A stretch of 64,000 nt of DNA from positions 930,001-994,000 of the forward strand of contig NZ_QICH01000001.1 of NCBI RefSeq assembly GCF_003194565.2, written 5' to 3'. Below are positions 33,449 to 41,514 of this stretch, piece by piece. Each line of letters begins with the position of its first letter. Within the stretch, counting starts at the first letter, position 1. The stretch is from Kangiella spongicola. Lineage in GTDB: Bacteria > Pseudomonadota > Gammaproteobacteria > Enterobacterales > Kangiellaceae. The notes beneath the pieces are model-generated. The model did no database searches. It was not told where the DNA came from and was given only the letters and a program-made list of their open reading frames with translations. A program made the translations under genes and the position numbers.

Positions 33449-36103
33449 GTGTCAAATAATGAACTCAGAATGCTTGTAGGTAAGCTAAATGGATTTTGTA
33501 AAACCAGTCTAGAGGGCTCTGCTGGTTTGTGTCTTTCAAGAAGTCACTTTTACGTCGAAATAGAACACTGGTTTCTAAAGATCTTAGAAAGCAGTGATAT
33601 GGATTTCGACCTTATTCTTAAATACTTTGGAATCAATGTTGAGAAAGTAAAGCGCGATTTAAATAAGTCCTTAGAGCGCTTAAAAACAGGAAACGATCAT
33701 CCGCCTGCATTATCAACCTATTTGGTAAGCTTGATTAAGCAATCATGGCTACAAGCATCAATCGAGCAGTCCGATGCTAAGGTTCGTACAGGTCACTTGC
33801 TATTAGCATTACTCAAAGATGATAGTTTGTCGATGTTAACTGGTGGTATTTCACCAGAGCTCGAAAAAATTAATTATGAACAGTTGTCGGTAGAGTTCGA
33901 TGTTATTACTCAAGCAAGTGGTGAAGCTGGACAGTCTGAGAGTTCATCAGAAACTCCAGCCTCAAAGGGTATGCCAGCATTAGAGCAGTACACTGTTGAT
34001 TTAACACAGCAGGCAAGAGATGGACAGTTAGATCCTGTCTTAGGGCGAGAAGAAGAAATCCGCCAATTAACAGATATATTAACCCGTCGTCGCCAGAATA
34101 ACCCAATTTTAACGGGTGAAGCAGGCGTTGGTAAAACGTCAGTAATCGAAGGGTTCGCTAGCAAAATTGTGGCCAACGAAGTACCAGAGGTGTTACGCGA
34201 TGTCTCAGTTCGCGTCTTGGATATGGGCTTGTTGCAAGCAGGTGCTGGCGTTAAAGGCGAGTTTGAGAATCGTCTTAAAAACGTTATCGATGAAGTGAAA
34301 GGCTCGGTGCAACCGATTATCTTGTTCATCGATGAGGCGCATACCATGATTGGCGCTGGCGGGGCAGCTGGGCAGAATGATGCTGCCAATCTATTAAAGC
34401 CAGCATTAGCGCGCGGTGAGCTCAGAGTTATTGCAGCCACAACGTGGGCTGAGTATAAAAAATATTTTGAAAAGGATGCTGCTTTAACGCGTCGCTTCCA
34501 GGTAGTCAAAGTGGAAGAGCCAGATACAGAAACAGCGATTGCCATTATGAGAGGTCTGACCGACGTTATGGAAGCGCATCATCAAGTCCGAATATTGGAT
34601 GAAGCCTTAGTCGATAGTGTGAAATTATCACAACGCTATATCGCTGGGCGACAGCTTCCTGATAAGTCAGTCAGTCTTTTAGATACGGCTTGTGCAAGGG
34701 TGAATCTGAGCCAAAATTCGAAACCACGTCAGGTAGAGCAATTAGAGAAAAAGCTTGAAGAAACGCTACGTGAAGTAGAAATATTAGGCAAAGAAGCTGA
34801 TCGAGAAAGTTCGCATTCCGAGCGACTAACTGAGCTAGAGCAACAGCAACAAGCACTGCATGAAGAGCTTGATACAGTCGCAGGGCGTTGGCAACAAGAG
34901 AAAGAATTGGTCGACAAAATTAATACTTTGATCTCACAACAAGTTAGCGCTGTCTGCGAAGCTGAGGAAGAAGAAGTTGACATGGCTCATTCTGATGAGT
35001 CAGAAGAGGTGTCTTCTTCGGATTTGCTACAGGAACTTGCTGAATATCGCTATAAATTAGAAAAACTGCAGGGTGAGTCACCCATGGTTTATGCCGAAGT
35101 TGATTCGAGAGTGGTGGCTGAAGTGGTTTCGGACTGGACCGGAATTCCAGTGGGTAAAATGCAGAAAAGCTCTATTGGAGTATCGTTAAAGCTTGAAGAT
35201 ACCTTGCGCAAGCGAGTTGTCGGACAAGACGCTGCTTTAAAAGGGATTGCTAAAGCCATGAAAACGTCTTCAGCTAAACTGATGGATCCGACTAAACCTA
35301 TCGGTGTCTTTTTATTGGCAGGCCCAAGTGGTGTCGGTAAAACTGAAACCGCTATGGCTTTGGCTGAGCAGATGTATGGCAGTGAGCAAAATATGACTGT
35401 CATTAATATGTCTGAGTTCAAAGAAGAGCACAAAGTATCACTGCTGATGGGCTCTCCTCCAGGCTATGTCGGTTATGGTGAAGGTGGCGTATTAACGGAA
35501 GCTGTGAGACGTAAGCCATACTCGGTAGTGCTACTGGATGAAATAGAAAAGGCTCACCCAGGAGTGCAAGATATCTTTTACCAAGTCTTTGATAAGGGCA
35601 TGTTAAAGGATGGTGAAGGCCGTGATATTGATTTTAAAAACACTTTAATCATTATGACCTCTAACGCGGGAACTGACACCATCATGAAGCTCGCTGAGGA
35701 TCCAGAGACCATGCCTGAAGGTGATGCTTTAAATAAATTAATTCACGAAGATTTGTTAAAAGCCTTCAAACCAGCGTTTCTCGGCAGAGCAACACTACTG
35801 CCCTATATGCCGCTCGGCGAGGAAGTGCTTGAAGAGATTTCTCGTATTCAACTTAGAAAAGTCGCATCAAGAATCGAGGATTCGTACAAAGTTAATTGTG
35901 AGTTTGATCATAGTGTTGTATCTAGCATTGTATCTCGATGTACTGAGGTGGACTCTGGTGCTCGCAACATCCAAAAGATTATTAATCAAAGCTTGCTGCC
36001 GGAGTTATCCGAATATTTCCTGAATGCCATGGTTAACGAGCAAGAAATTAAGGATATGAAAATATCAGCAGAAAACAGTAAATTCATATTTAACGGGATC
36101 TAG
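33449..36103 (+). CDS. clpV: T6SS sheath-disassembly ATPase ClpV (TssH)
   Basis: The 884-residue AAA+ protein starts with GTG after TAGGAGAAAA. Its N-terminal Clp_N-like domain (1-~165) is followed by two ATPase modules: Walker A GEAGVGKT (223-230) and GPSGVGKT (625-632). Between them is a coiled-coil middle domain rich in E, Q and L (about 430-540). It removes contracted sheath so the subunits can be reused. Its N-terminal domain normally recognises TssC. Confidence 0.94.
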   Translation: MSNNELRMLVGKLNGFCKTSLEGSAGLCLSRSHFYVEIEHWFLKILESSDMDFDLILKYFGINVEKVKRDLNKSLERLKTGNDHPPALSTYLVSLIKQSWLQASIEQSDAKVRTGHLLLALLKDDSLSMLTGGISPELEKINYEQLSVEFDVITQASGEAGQSESSSETPASKGMPALEQYTVDLTQQARDGQLDPVLGREEEIRQLTDILTRRRQNNPILTGEAGVGKTSVIEGFASKIVANEVPEVLRDVSVRVLDMGLLQAGAGVKGEFENRLKNVIDEVKGSVQPIILFIDEAHTMIGAGGAAGQNDAANLLKPALARGELRVIAATTWAEYKKYFEKDAALTRRFQVVKVEEPDTETAIAIMRGLTDVMEAHHQVRILDEALVDSVKLSQRYIAGRQLPDKSVSLLDTACARVNLSQNSKPRQVEQLEKKLEETLREVEILGKEADRESSHSERLTELEQQQQALHEELDTVAGRWQQEKELVDKINTLISQQVSAVCEAEEEEVDMAHSDESEEVSSSDLLQELAEYRYKLEKLQGESPMVYAEVDSRVVAEVVSDWTGIPVGKMQKSSIGVSLKLEDTLRKRVVGQDAALKGIAKAMKTSSAKLMDPTKPIGVFLLAGPSGVGKTETAMALAEQMYGSEQNMTVINMSEFKEEHKVSLLMGSPPGYVGYGEGGVLTEAVRRKPYSVVLLDEIEKAHPGVQDIFYQVFDKGMLKDGEGRDIDFKNTLIIMTSNAGTDTIMKLAEDPETMPEGDALNKLIHEDLLKAFKPAFLGRATLLPYMPLGEEVLEEISRIQLRKVASRIEDSYKVNCEFDHSVVSSIVSRCTEVDSGARNIQKIINQSLLPELSEYFLNAMVNEQEIKDMKISAENSKFIFNGI

Positions 36104-36338
36104 CAGATCATTATCTGGTCAAACAAGTTGGATAAGATCAAGTGTTTTTTGAGCAGTTTGAGAAAGAATTTTAGTTTCTATGAATCAGTTCTACTTTTTA
36201 CAAATAAAACCGTAAATAAGTTGAAATATTTGAATTGATTAGTAATATCTGATTGTGAATCTATTTTCACGCAAGATATATCTTGAATTCAATCAGTTAG
36301 CATGAACTGACATATGGACGGTAAAAGGAGAAAATTTC

Positions 36339-36812
36339 ATGTCTATATTTATGAACTACGACAACATTAAAGGCGAAGCGACAGCAAAGGGTCACGAAGA
36401 CTGGATCGACTTGCTATCTTTAGACTGGGGCGTACAACGTGGTATTACTGCGCGTGTAGGTACTAGCAAAGATCGTGAAGCGACTTCAGCTGACGTGAGC
36501 GAGCTTCGTATCACTAAGTACATGGACAACACTACACCATACTTATTCAAAGAAGCATGTGTGGGTAAAGGTAAGCCTGTAAAGCTACACTTAACAAAAA
36601 CAGGCGATACATTAGAAAACTATATGGAATATTCTTTAAAGGATTGCATGATCAGTGGTTACCGTGTGAACACTGATGGCGAGCGCCCTATCGAAGAAAT
36701 TACATTAAGCTTCACTCGCATCGAACAGAAGTACACTCCTTACGATGATGATCACAAAGCTTCTAGCCCAATCAGCAATGGTTACGACGTGGCTAAAGCA
36801 TCAATGATCTAA
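36339..36812 (+). CDS. hcp: T6SS tube protein Hcp
   Basis: The 157-residue Hcp has the canonical sheet pattern: FMNYDNIKGEATAKGHEDWIDLLSLDWGVQRG, then SELRITKYMDNTTPYLFKEACVGKGKPVKLHL and ending ITLSFTRIEQKYTPYDDD. It forms stacked hexameric rings that carry effectors and VgrG. A strong AAAGGAGA lies before the ATG, a 235-base AT-rich upstream region could hold its own promoter, and a terminator follows, so it may be expressed on its own at high level. Confidence 0.95.
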   Translation: MSIFMNYDNIKGEATAKGHEDWIDLLSLDWGVQRGITARVGTSKDREATSADVSELRITKYMDNTTPYLFKEACVGKGKPVKLHLTKTGDTLENYMEYSLKDCMISGYRVNTDGERPIEEITLSFTRIEQKYTPYDDDHKASSPISNGYDVAKASMI

Positions 36813-36840
36813 TATCGTCAGATGTTTGATTAGAAACACG

Positions 36841-36864
36841 AGGGAGGTTACAGCCTCCCTTTTG
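36841..36864 (+). terminator. Terminator after hcp
   Basis: AGGGAGG and CCTCCCT pair around TTACAG and are followed by TTTTGT. Confidence 0.75.
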
Positions 36865-36933
36865 TGTCTCTAAAGGTTTTACAAAAAGTAATAGAAACAC
36901 CAATCGGTAAAGTGACGTAGGAAGGAACGCGCG

Positions 36934-39033
36934 ATGGGAATATTTGAGACATACACACAAGGAAACCGCTTACTGCAAATCGACAGCCCGTTGGGTAGTA
37001 ATACGCTATTGCTGACCAAGATTGAGGGCAGTGATTCGTTATCGAGTCCGTTTGAGTTTACCCTCACCTGTCTGTCTGAAGAGCCGAGCTTGCCTGCCCA
37101 AGAGTTGGTCGGCCAGGCCCTTGATTTTGGGTTTGAGCTCAACAACGGTGTCACTCGTTATTTCAACGGCTATGTCAGCCGCCTGGTTAGCCTTGGCACT
37201 GCTTCCGAATACCTCTACCGTTACCAACTGACGGTGGTTCCTAAGCTTTGGTTCTTAAGCCGTAAAGTCAATTTACGCATCTTCCAGCACCAAACCTTGC
37301 CACAAATCGTTGAGCAGCTATTGGGTGAGCATGAGGTGGTGTTCGAAAACCGCCTGACAGCTTCCTACAACCGACACGATTATTGCGTGCAATACCGCGA
37401 AAGCGACCTCGCTTTCATCAGTCGCCTGCTAGAAGAAAGCGGTATCTTCTATTACTTTGAGCACAATCAAGGTGAGCACAAGCTTATCCTAGCCGACAAC
37501 AAATCCAGTTATCCCGCCTGCGCCCAGCCACTAGTGGCACAAAGCTACGGCAGTTTGGATGACGAGCATATTCACGACTGGCAGAAGGAAGTGGTCTTCC
37601 CGCACGGCCAGTACAGTGCGCGCAGCTACAACTTCGAAAGCCCTAATGATGACCTTGGCACCAACAGCCAGGCGCAAAGTGGCTTCCCCAATATAGAGCC
37701 CTATGAAATCTACGACTACCCGGGCGAGTATTACGATTCTGGCGCCGGTGAGCCTGAAGCGCAGGTCAGAATGCAGGAAGCCGAGCAGTATCATGAAGTA
37801 GTTAACGCCAGCAGCAGCTGTCGTGGCTTATCCGTCGGTGGCACTTTCACCGTCAGTATCCATGACGACCGCGCCGAGATGGGCCAAAGCTACCTCATCA
37901 CCGCGATGAACTATACCGCAGAGGATGACACCTATCTCAACAACGACGACCCTAAGCAGGAGGTCAGCAACACATTCACCTGTATCCCTAAAGCGGTACA
38001 GTTCCGCCCTACACGTCGCCATCAAAAGCCGAGCGTCAAAGGGGTGCAAAGCGCCATCGTGACGGGCCCTAAGGGCGAAGAGATTTACACCGACGAATAC
38101 GGCCGAGTCAAAGTCCAGTTCCACTGGGACCGCGAAGGTCAGCATGATGAAAACAGCTCCTGCTGGGTACGCGTCTCACAGCAATGGGCAGGTGCCGGTT
38201 TTGGTGGCATCAACATCCCACGCATCGGCCACGAAGTGCTTATCGAGTTTGAGGACGGAGACCCCGACCGTCCTATCATCACGGGACGCGTCTATAACGG
38301 CAACAACCCCGTGCCCTATAACCTGCCGAGCAACAAAACCCAAAGCGGCTGGATGTCGCGCTCGACGCCTGAAGGCAGTGTCGACAACTGCAACCAAATC
38401 CGCTTTGAAGACCGCAAAGGGGCCGAGCAGTTATTAATTCATGCGGAGAAGAATCAAGACATCGAAGTTGAAAACGACGAAAGCCACTGGGTGGGAAACA
38501 ACCGCAGCAAAGTCATCGACAATGACGAAACCAGCAACATCAAGCATGACCGTAAGAAAACCGTCAGCAACGATGAAACGGTTGAGATAGGCAACGACCG
38601 CAAAACCAAGATTGGCAACGACGTCGAACTTAAGGTCGGTCGCAACTCACAGGTGGAAATCACCAAAGACCTACTCGAAAACGTCAACAACCACCGCAAG
38701 GAATACACCTACGCCAACCACTGGGAAGAAGTCGGTGGGCATTATGAACACAAAGTAAAAGGCAAGTATGACCTTGAAGTGGTCGAGAAGATCTTTAGTC
38801 GTACCACAGAGCACACACTGCATGCATCAGATAAAGTCATCATAGCAGGACCTGGTGGTTCAATAACTATTGATAGCGGAGGCATTACCCTCGAAGGTAA
38901 AGAAATTAATATTAAAGGTAGTGCTATTAACATGGGTAGTGGATCAGCACCTCAGATTGAAGCACTTCAAGGAGCTGCTAACGAAGGGCTACCTTTCTGT
39001 GAGGAGTGTGTGACTAGAAAGGATGATGAATAA
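36934..39033 (+). CDS. vgrG: T6SS spike protein VgrG
   Basis: The 699-residue protein has gp27-like domains (to ~residue 370), the conserved gp5 OB region GPKGEEIYTDEYGRVKVQFHWDREG, GVRVSQQWAGAGFGGI-like core (seen as VRVSQQWAGAGFGGINIPRIGHEVLIEFEDGDPDRP), and a C-terminal triple-beta needle repeat (VGNNRSKVID, GNDRKTKIGN etc., ~520-600). The last ~70 residues (from about residue 628) are encoded by clearly more AT-rich DNA than the core. It forms the trimer spike and carries PAAR and effectors through its tip. Confidence 0.96.
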   Translation: MGIFETYTQGNRLLQIDSPLGSNTLLLTKIEGSDSLSSPFEFTLTCLSEEPSLPAQELVGQALDFGFELNNGVTRYFNGYVSRLVSLGTASEYLYRYQLTVVPKLWFLSRKVNLRIFQHQTLPQIVEQLLGEHEVVFENRLTASYNRHDYCVQYRESDLAFISRLLEESGIFYYFEHNQGEHKLILADNKSSYPACAQPLVAQSYGSLDDEHIHDWQKEVVFPHGQYSARSYNFESPNDDLGTNSQAQSGFPNIEPYEIYDYPGEYYDSGAGEPEAQVRMQEAEQYHEVVNASSSCRGLSVGGTFTVSIHDDRAEMGQSYLITAMNYTAEDDTYLNNDDPKQEVSNTFTCIPKAVQFRPTRRHQKPSVKGVQSAIVTGPKGEEIYTDEYGRVKVQFHWDREGQHDENSSCWVRVSQQWAGAGFGGINIPRIGHEVLIEFEDGDPDRPIITGRVYNGNNPVPYNLPSNKTQSGWMSRSTPEGSVDNCNQIRFEDRKGAEQLLIHAEKNQDIEVENDESHWVGNNRSKVIDNDETSNIKHDRKKTVSNDETVEIGNDRKTKIGNDVELKVGRNSQVEITKDLLENVNNHRKEYTYANHWEEVGGHYEHKVKGKYDLEVVEKIFSRTTEHTLHASDKVIIAGPGGSITIDSGGITLEGKEINIKGSAINMGSGSAPQIEALQGAANEGLPFCEECVTRKDDE

Positions 39034-39622
39034 GAGTAAAAACAAGCTTTCCAAAGCGGCAATAAGAAGGCTTGAGGAGTTATTATTTACTAATAAAGAG
39101 TTAAATACCTATGCCATTATTGATGCAGCAAAAAAGGGCTCTATTCCGTACTTTTTAGAGGGCATGAAAGCGACTTTTGCATCGTTGCTACAAGGTGACG
39201 ACGCAAAAAAGCTAGCCGAAGTCGCGCCTTACATTGTGCTACTAGAAAAAGGTTCGGACGTAAGCCAATGGTATATGGAAAAGCTATATGGAAATAGCGT
39301 AGGGTTTGCGTTAAAAACGAACTTGGGAATCGAAGGGCTTATTCAATTCTGGGCAAGGAAAGTCAAAACAAGGATTCCAGGCACAGAAGAAAAAGGATTT
39401 TTTAGATACTATGATCCAAGTGTATTAAGAGAATACTTACCCATTTTAGAAGAAGACAATGAGCTTATAGAATTTATGGGGACCACAAACAGTATTCTGG
39501 TGGAAGCCCAAAAACCAGAGCAACTATTCGTATACACCCAGAAAGAAACGGATGATGGGCTGACTGTAGCAAGTGACATCATGAAGTTAGCTGGAAATAA
39601 AGAGAACTTAGCAGAGGAATAA
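39023..39622 (+). CDS. DUF4123 T6SS adaptor/chaperone (Tap/TEC-like)
   Basis: The 199-residue protein shows the DUF4123 pattern: LNTYAIIDAAKKGSIPYFLEGM, YIVLLEKGSDVSQWYMEKLYGNSVGFALKTN, and LIQFWARKVKTRIPGTEEKGFFRYYDPSVLREYLPIL. DUF4123 proteins load effectors onto VgrG. It overlaps the end of vgrG by 11 bases (the ATG at 39026 is an alternative start) and precedes the PAAR gene, the usual place for such adaptors. Confidence 0.88.
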   Translation: MMNKSKNKLSKAAIRRLEELLFTNKELNTYAIIDAAKKGSIPYFLEGMKATFASLLQGDDAKKLAEVAPYIVLLEKGSDVSQWYMEKLYGNSVGFALKTNLGIEGLIQFWARKVKTRIPGTEEKGFFRYYDPSVLREYLPILEEDNELIEFMGTTNSILVEAQKPEQLFVYTQKETDDGLTVASDIMKLAGNKENLAEE

Positions 39623-39624
39623 TT

Positions 39625-39906
39625 ATGAAGCCAATAGCATTACTAGGGCATACGCATACTTGTAAAGGGACAAAAAGTAGTGAGCACAAGAATGGGCCAA
39701 TTATAAGTGGGCAGGCTAAGGTTACAGTAAATGGCATCCCTGTGGCGGTAGTAGGAGATAAACTTCAGTGTGACGATACAACGGATGTTATTGTCAAAGG
39801 TTCAAGCGTTGTAAAAATAAATGGCAAACCTGTCGCAAGAAAAGGAGATAAAACTGCTATTGGTGGATTTATAGATAAAGGTGAATCATTAGTAAAAATT
39901 GAATAA
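39625..39906 (+). CDS. PAAR domain spike-tip protein
   Basis: The 93-residue protein consists only of a PAAR domain: a His/Cys-containing N-terminus (IALLGHTHTCKG), then KVTVNGIPVAVVGDKLQCDD, VVKINGKPVARKGDKTAIGGF and similar V-x-I/N-G-x-P-V-A repeats. It would cap the VgrG trimer. It lacks any fused toxin domain, so cargo is probably carried by other proteins such as the downstream Tle1. Confidence 0.9.
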   Translation: MKPIALLGHTHTCKGTKSSEHKNGPIISGQAKVTVNGIPVAVVGDKLQCDDTTDVIVKGSSVVKINGKPVARKGDKTAIGGFIDKGESLVKIE

Positions 39907-39916
39907 AGGATGATAA

Positions 39917-40297
39917 ATGTCTGATAACGCCAAAAAGAAAATTCAAAAGCTATTTGTTAACAACAATTACAAAAAGTTTTTACTAGAATGTCGACAGGAG
40001 ATAGCAATTAAGTACTCAGGCTTTTGGGAAGGATTCTCGGAGCAAGAACAGTTAACCTGGCTAGACCAAGTAGTAATAGATGCCAAGAAACTCGGTTTTG
40101 GCAACCAATATTTGATAAAAGGATATTTAGATATCGTGTGTAAAATTGGAAAGGACTTCCTCACCTCGCCAGAAATAAAAGATAACCTAGTTCGGTTTAT
40201 TACGGATTCTAATTTCTCTACCTACGTTCGTGTTCGCGATGCCAATCGATGGATCGATAAAAACACCCCCAAAATCACCATGCCACAAAAGGACTAA
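39917..40297 (+). CDS. Small cytoplasmic protein, paralogue of the next gene (126 aa)
   Basis: No signal peptide. It shares with the following gene a ~90-residue domain: FSEQEQLTWLDQV matches SHKDQLKWIDYV, then GKDF, and YVRVRDANRW matches YVRVRDMRRY. It sits 10 bases after the PAAR gene, in the cargo cassette. A paired cytoplasmic/exported set could be two immunity proteins for one toxin acting in two compartments, or one cargo and its partner. I do not recognise the family. Confidence 0.6.
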   Translation: MSDNAKKKIQKLFVNNNYKKFLLECRQEIAIKYSGFWEGFSEQEQLTWLDQVVIDAKKLGFGNQYLIKGYLDIVCKIGKDFLTSPEIKDNLVRFITDSNFSTYVRVRDANRWIDKNTPKITMPQKD

Positions 40298-40299
40298 AC

Positions 40300-40740
40300 A
40301 TGATGTATAGATTATTACTAGTAATAACACTCGCATTATTCAGCCAAATTACACTAGCAGAAAATAGTTCTAACCAATCTAGCACCAGTGAGCAAGTAGA
40401 AAGCGATCCTTACCAAAATTATTTGATTCATACGCAGGGAGTAATTAACAAAAGATTCCCAGGCTTCTTTTCGGATCTGAGCCATAAAGATCAGCTTAAG
40501 TGGATAGATTATGTAGGTAATCAAGGAGTGAAATATGGTTATGAGAATATGAACCTAAGACAACAGTTTACCTTGATTGCATGCTACCTTGGAAAAGATT
40601 TTATGGCTAACGATGAGGTTGATAAGGATATTAAGCGCTTCTTACAGGATGATCGTTTCTCGAAATATGTTCGTGTTAGGGATATGAGACGATACCTTAA
40701 AAGAAAAGGTTATACCGCAACACCTCCTAACTTAGATTAA
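40300..40740 (+). CDS. Exported paralogue of the preceding gene (146 aa)
   Basis: It has a Sec signal (MMYRLLLVITLALFSQITLA, then ENSS) and a ~100-residue domain homologous to the preceding protein, including QLKWIDYV, YLGKDFM and YVRVRD. Two adjacent paralogues that differ in signal peptide suggest a matched pair acting in cytoplasm and periplasm. It starts two bases after the previous stop, after AAAGGACTAAAC. Function unknown; immunity is one possibility. Confidence 0.6.
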   Translation: MMYRLLLVITLALFSQITLAENSSNQSSTSEQVESDPYQNYLIHTQGVINKRFPGFFSDLSHKDQLKWIDYVGNQGVKYGYENMNLRQQFTLIACYLGKDFMANDEVDKDIKRFLQDDRFSKYVRVRDMRRYLKRKGYTATPPNLD

Positions 40741-40833
40741 CAAATGTAAATTAACTTATGCTAAATAATAAACTTACCACTAAAAGCCCGTGGAAAAACT
40801 AGATAGAGCTGAAATAAGAAAGGAAGAAAAACG

Positions 40834-41514
40834 ATGAAAAAAATAATAGTAACAGCGCTGTGTGCCTTTGTATTAGCTGGTTGCTCAGCTATGCAGAAAA
40901 AAGCAGATGGGCGTTATTTTGACATAGCTTCAAATAATAATTCAGAAGCTAGTATATTTCTAGAAAAAATTGTGATTGATGGAGATTGGAGCTCTGGTGC
41001 GACAGGTATAAAAGGATGTGGTGGGAGCAATATAAACGGAGGGGGAGGTGTAGCAAGTCCATCTTATAATACTCCTGCACCCAATAAGGCTATTTATTTG
41101 GAATGGTATGCGTGGGGAGAGAATTCTAGAATGAAGGCGGATATAAATTTACCAGGAGAAATTATTAATGAAATATTATTAAATCCTCCTTGGGCAAATA
41201 ATAGTAAAGGGGAAGTTCATAAATCAGTATTTATTATCGACTTTCGTAATAGTAATAAAGTTTGGGTCAAGTTAGCAAAAAATATAAATCCTAAATCACA
41301 AGATGAAGTTATGATTCTTGCTGAGGGGCAGGGGCGTAGAGTTAACGAGTCTACAGATCGTTATGAAGGATATAAACAGGGTAAGAGCTATACTTTAGAC
41401 TGTGCCTCTAAGAGAGAAAGATATAAGAAAATAGGTGCCTATACGGCTCCATTAATTGTTTATGACAAGTGGTATCCTGGAGCAAAGCAAGATAAGGAGG
41501 AGAGGGATGAGTAA
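40834..41514 (+). CDS. Lipoprotein, candidate immunity protein for the downstream Tle1 lipase
   Basis: The 226-residue protein has a clear lipoprotein signal MKKIIVTALCAFVLAGC with Cys17. It is AT-rich and contains FLEKIVIDGDW...GCGGSNINGGGG, KAIYLEWYAWGENSRMKADINLP and FIIDFRNSNKVWVKLAK. Lipoproteins of this general kind (DUF2931- or DUF3304-like, which I cannot separate by eye) are the usual immunity partners of Tle1 phospholipases. It overlaps the DUF2235 gene by eight bases. AAGGAAG precedes its ATG. Confidence 0.65.
   Translation: MKKIIVTALCAFVLAGCSAMQKKADGRYFDIASNNNSEASIFLEKIVIDGDWSSGATGIKGCGGSNINGGGGVASPSYNTPAPNKAIYLEWYAWGENSRMKADINLPGEIINEILLNPPWANNSKGEVHKSVFIIDFRNSNKVWVKLAKNINPKSQDEVMILAEGQGRRVNESTDRYEGYKQGKSYTLDCASKRERYKKIGAYTAPLIVYDKWYPGAKQDKEERDE

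Noticed and set aside
33910-34545. 211-codon minus-strand frame inside clpV
   Set aside because: Antisense shadow of the first AAA+ module; Ser/Pro-rich composition typical of a reverse-frame translation.
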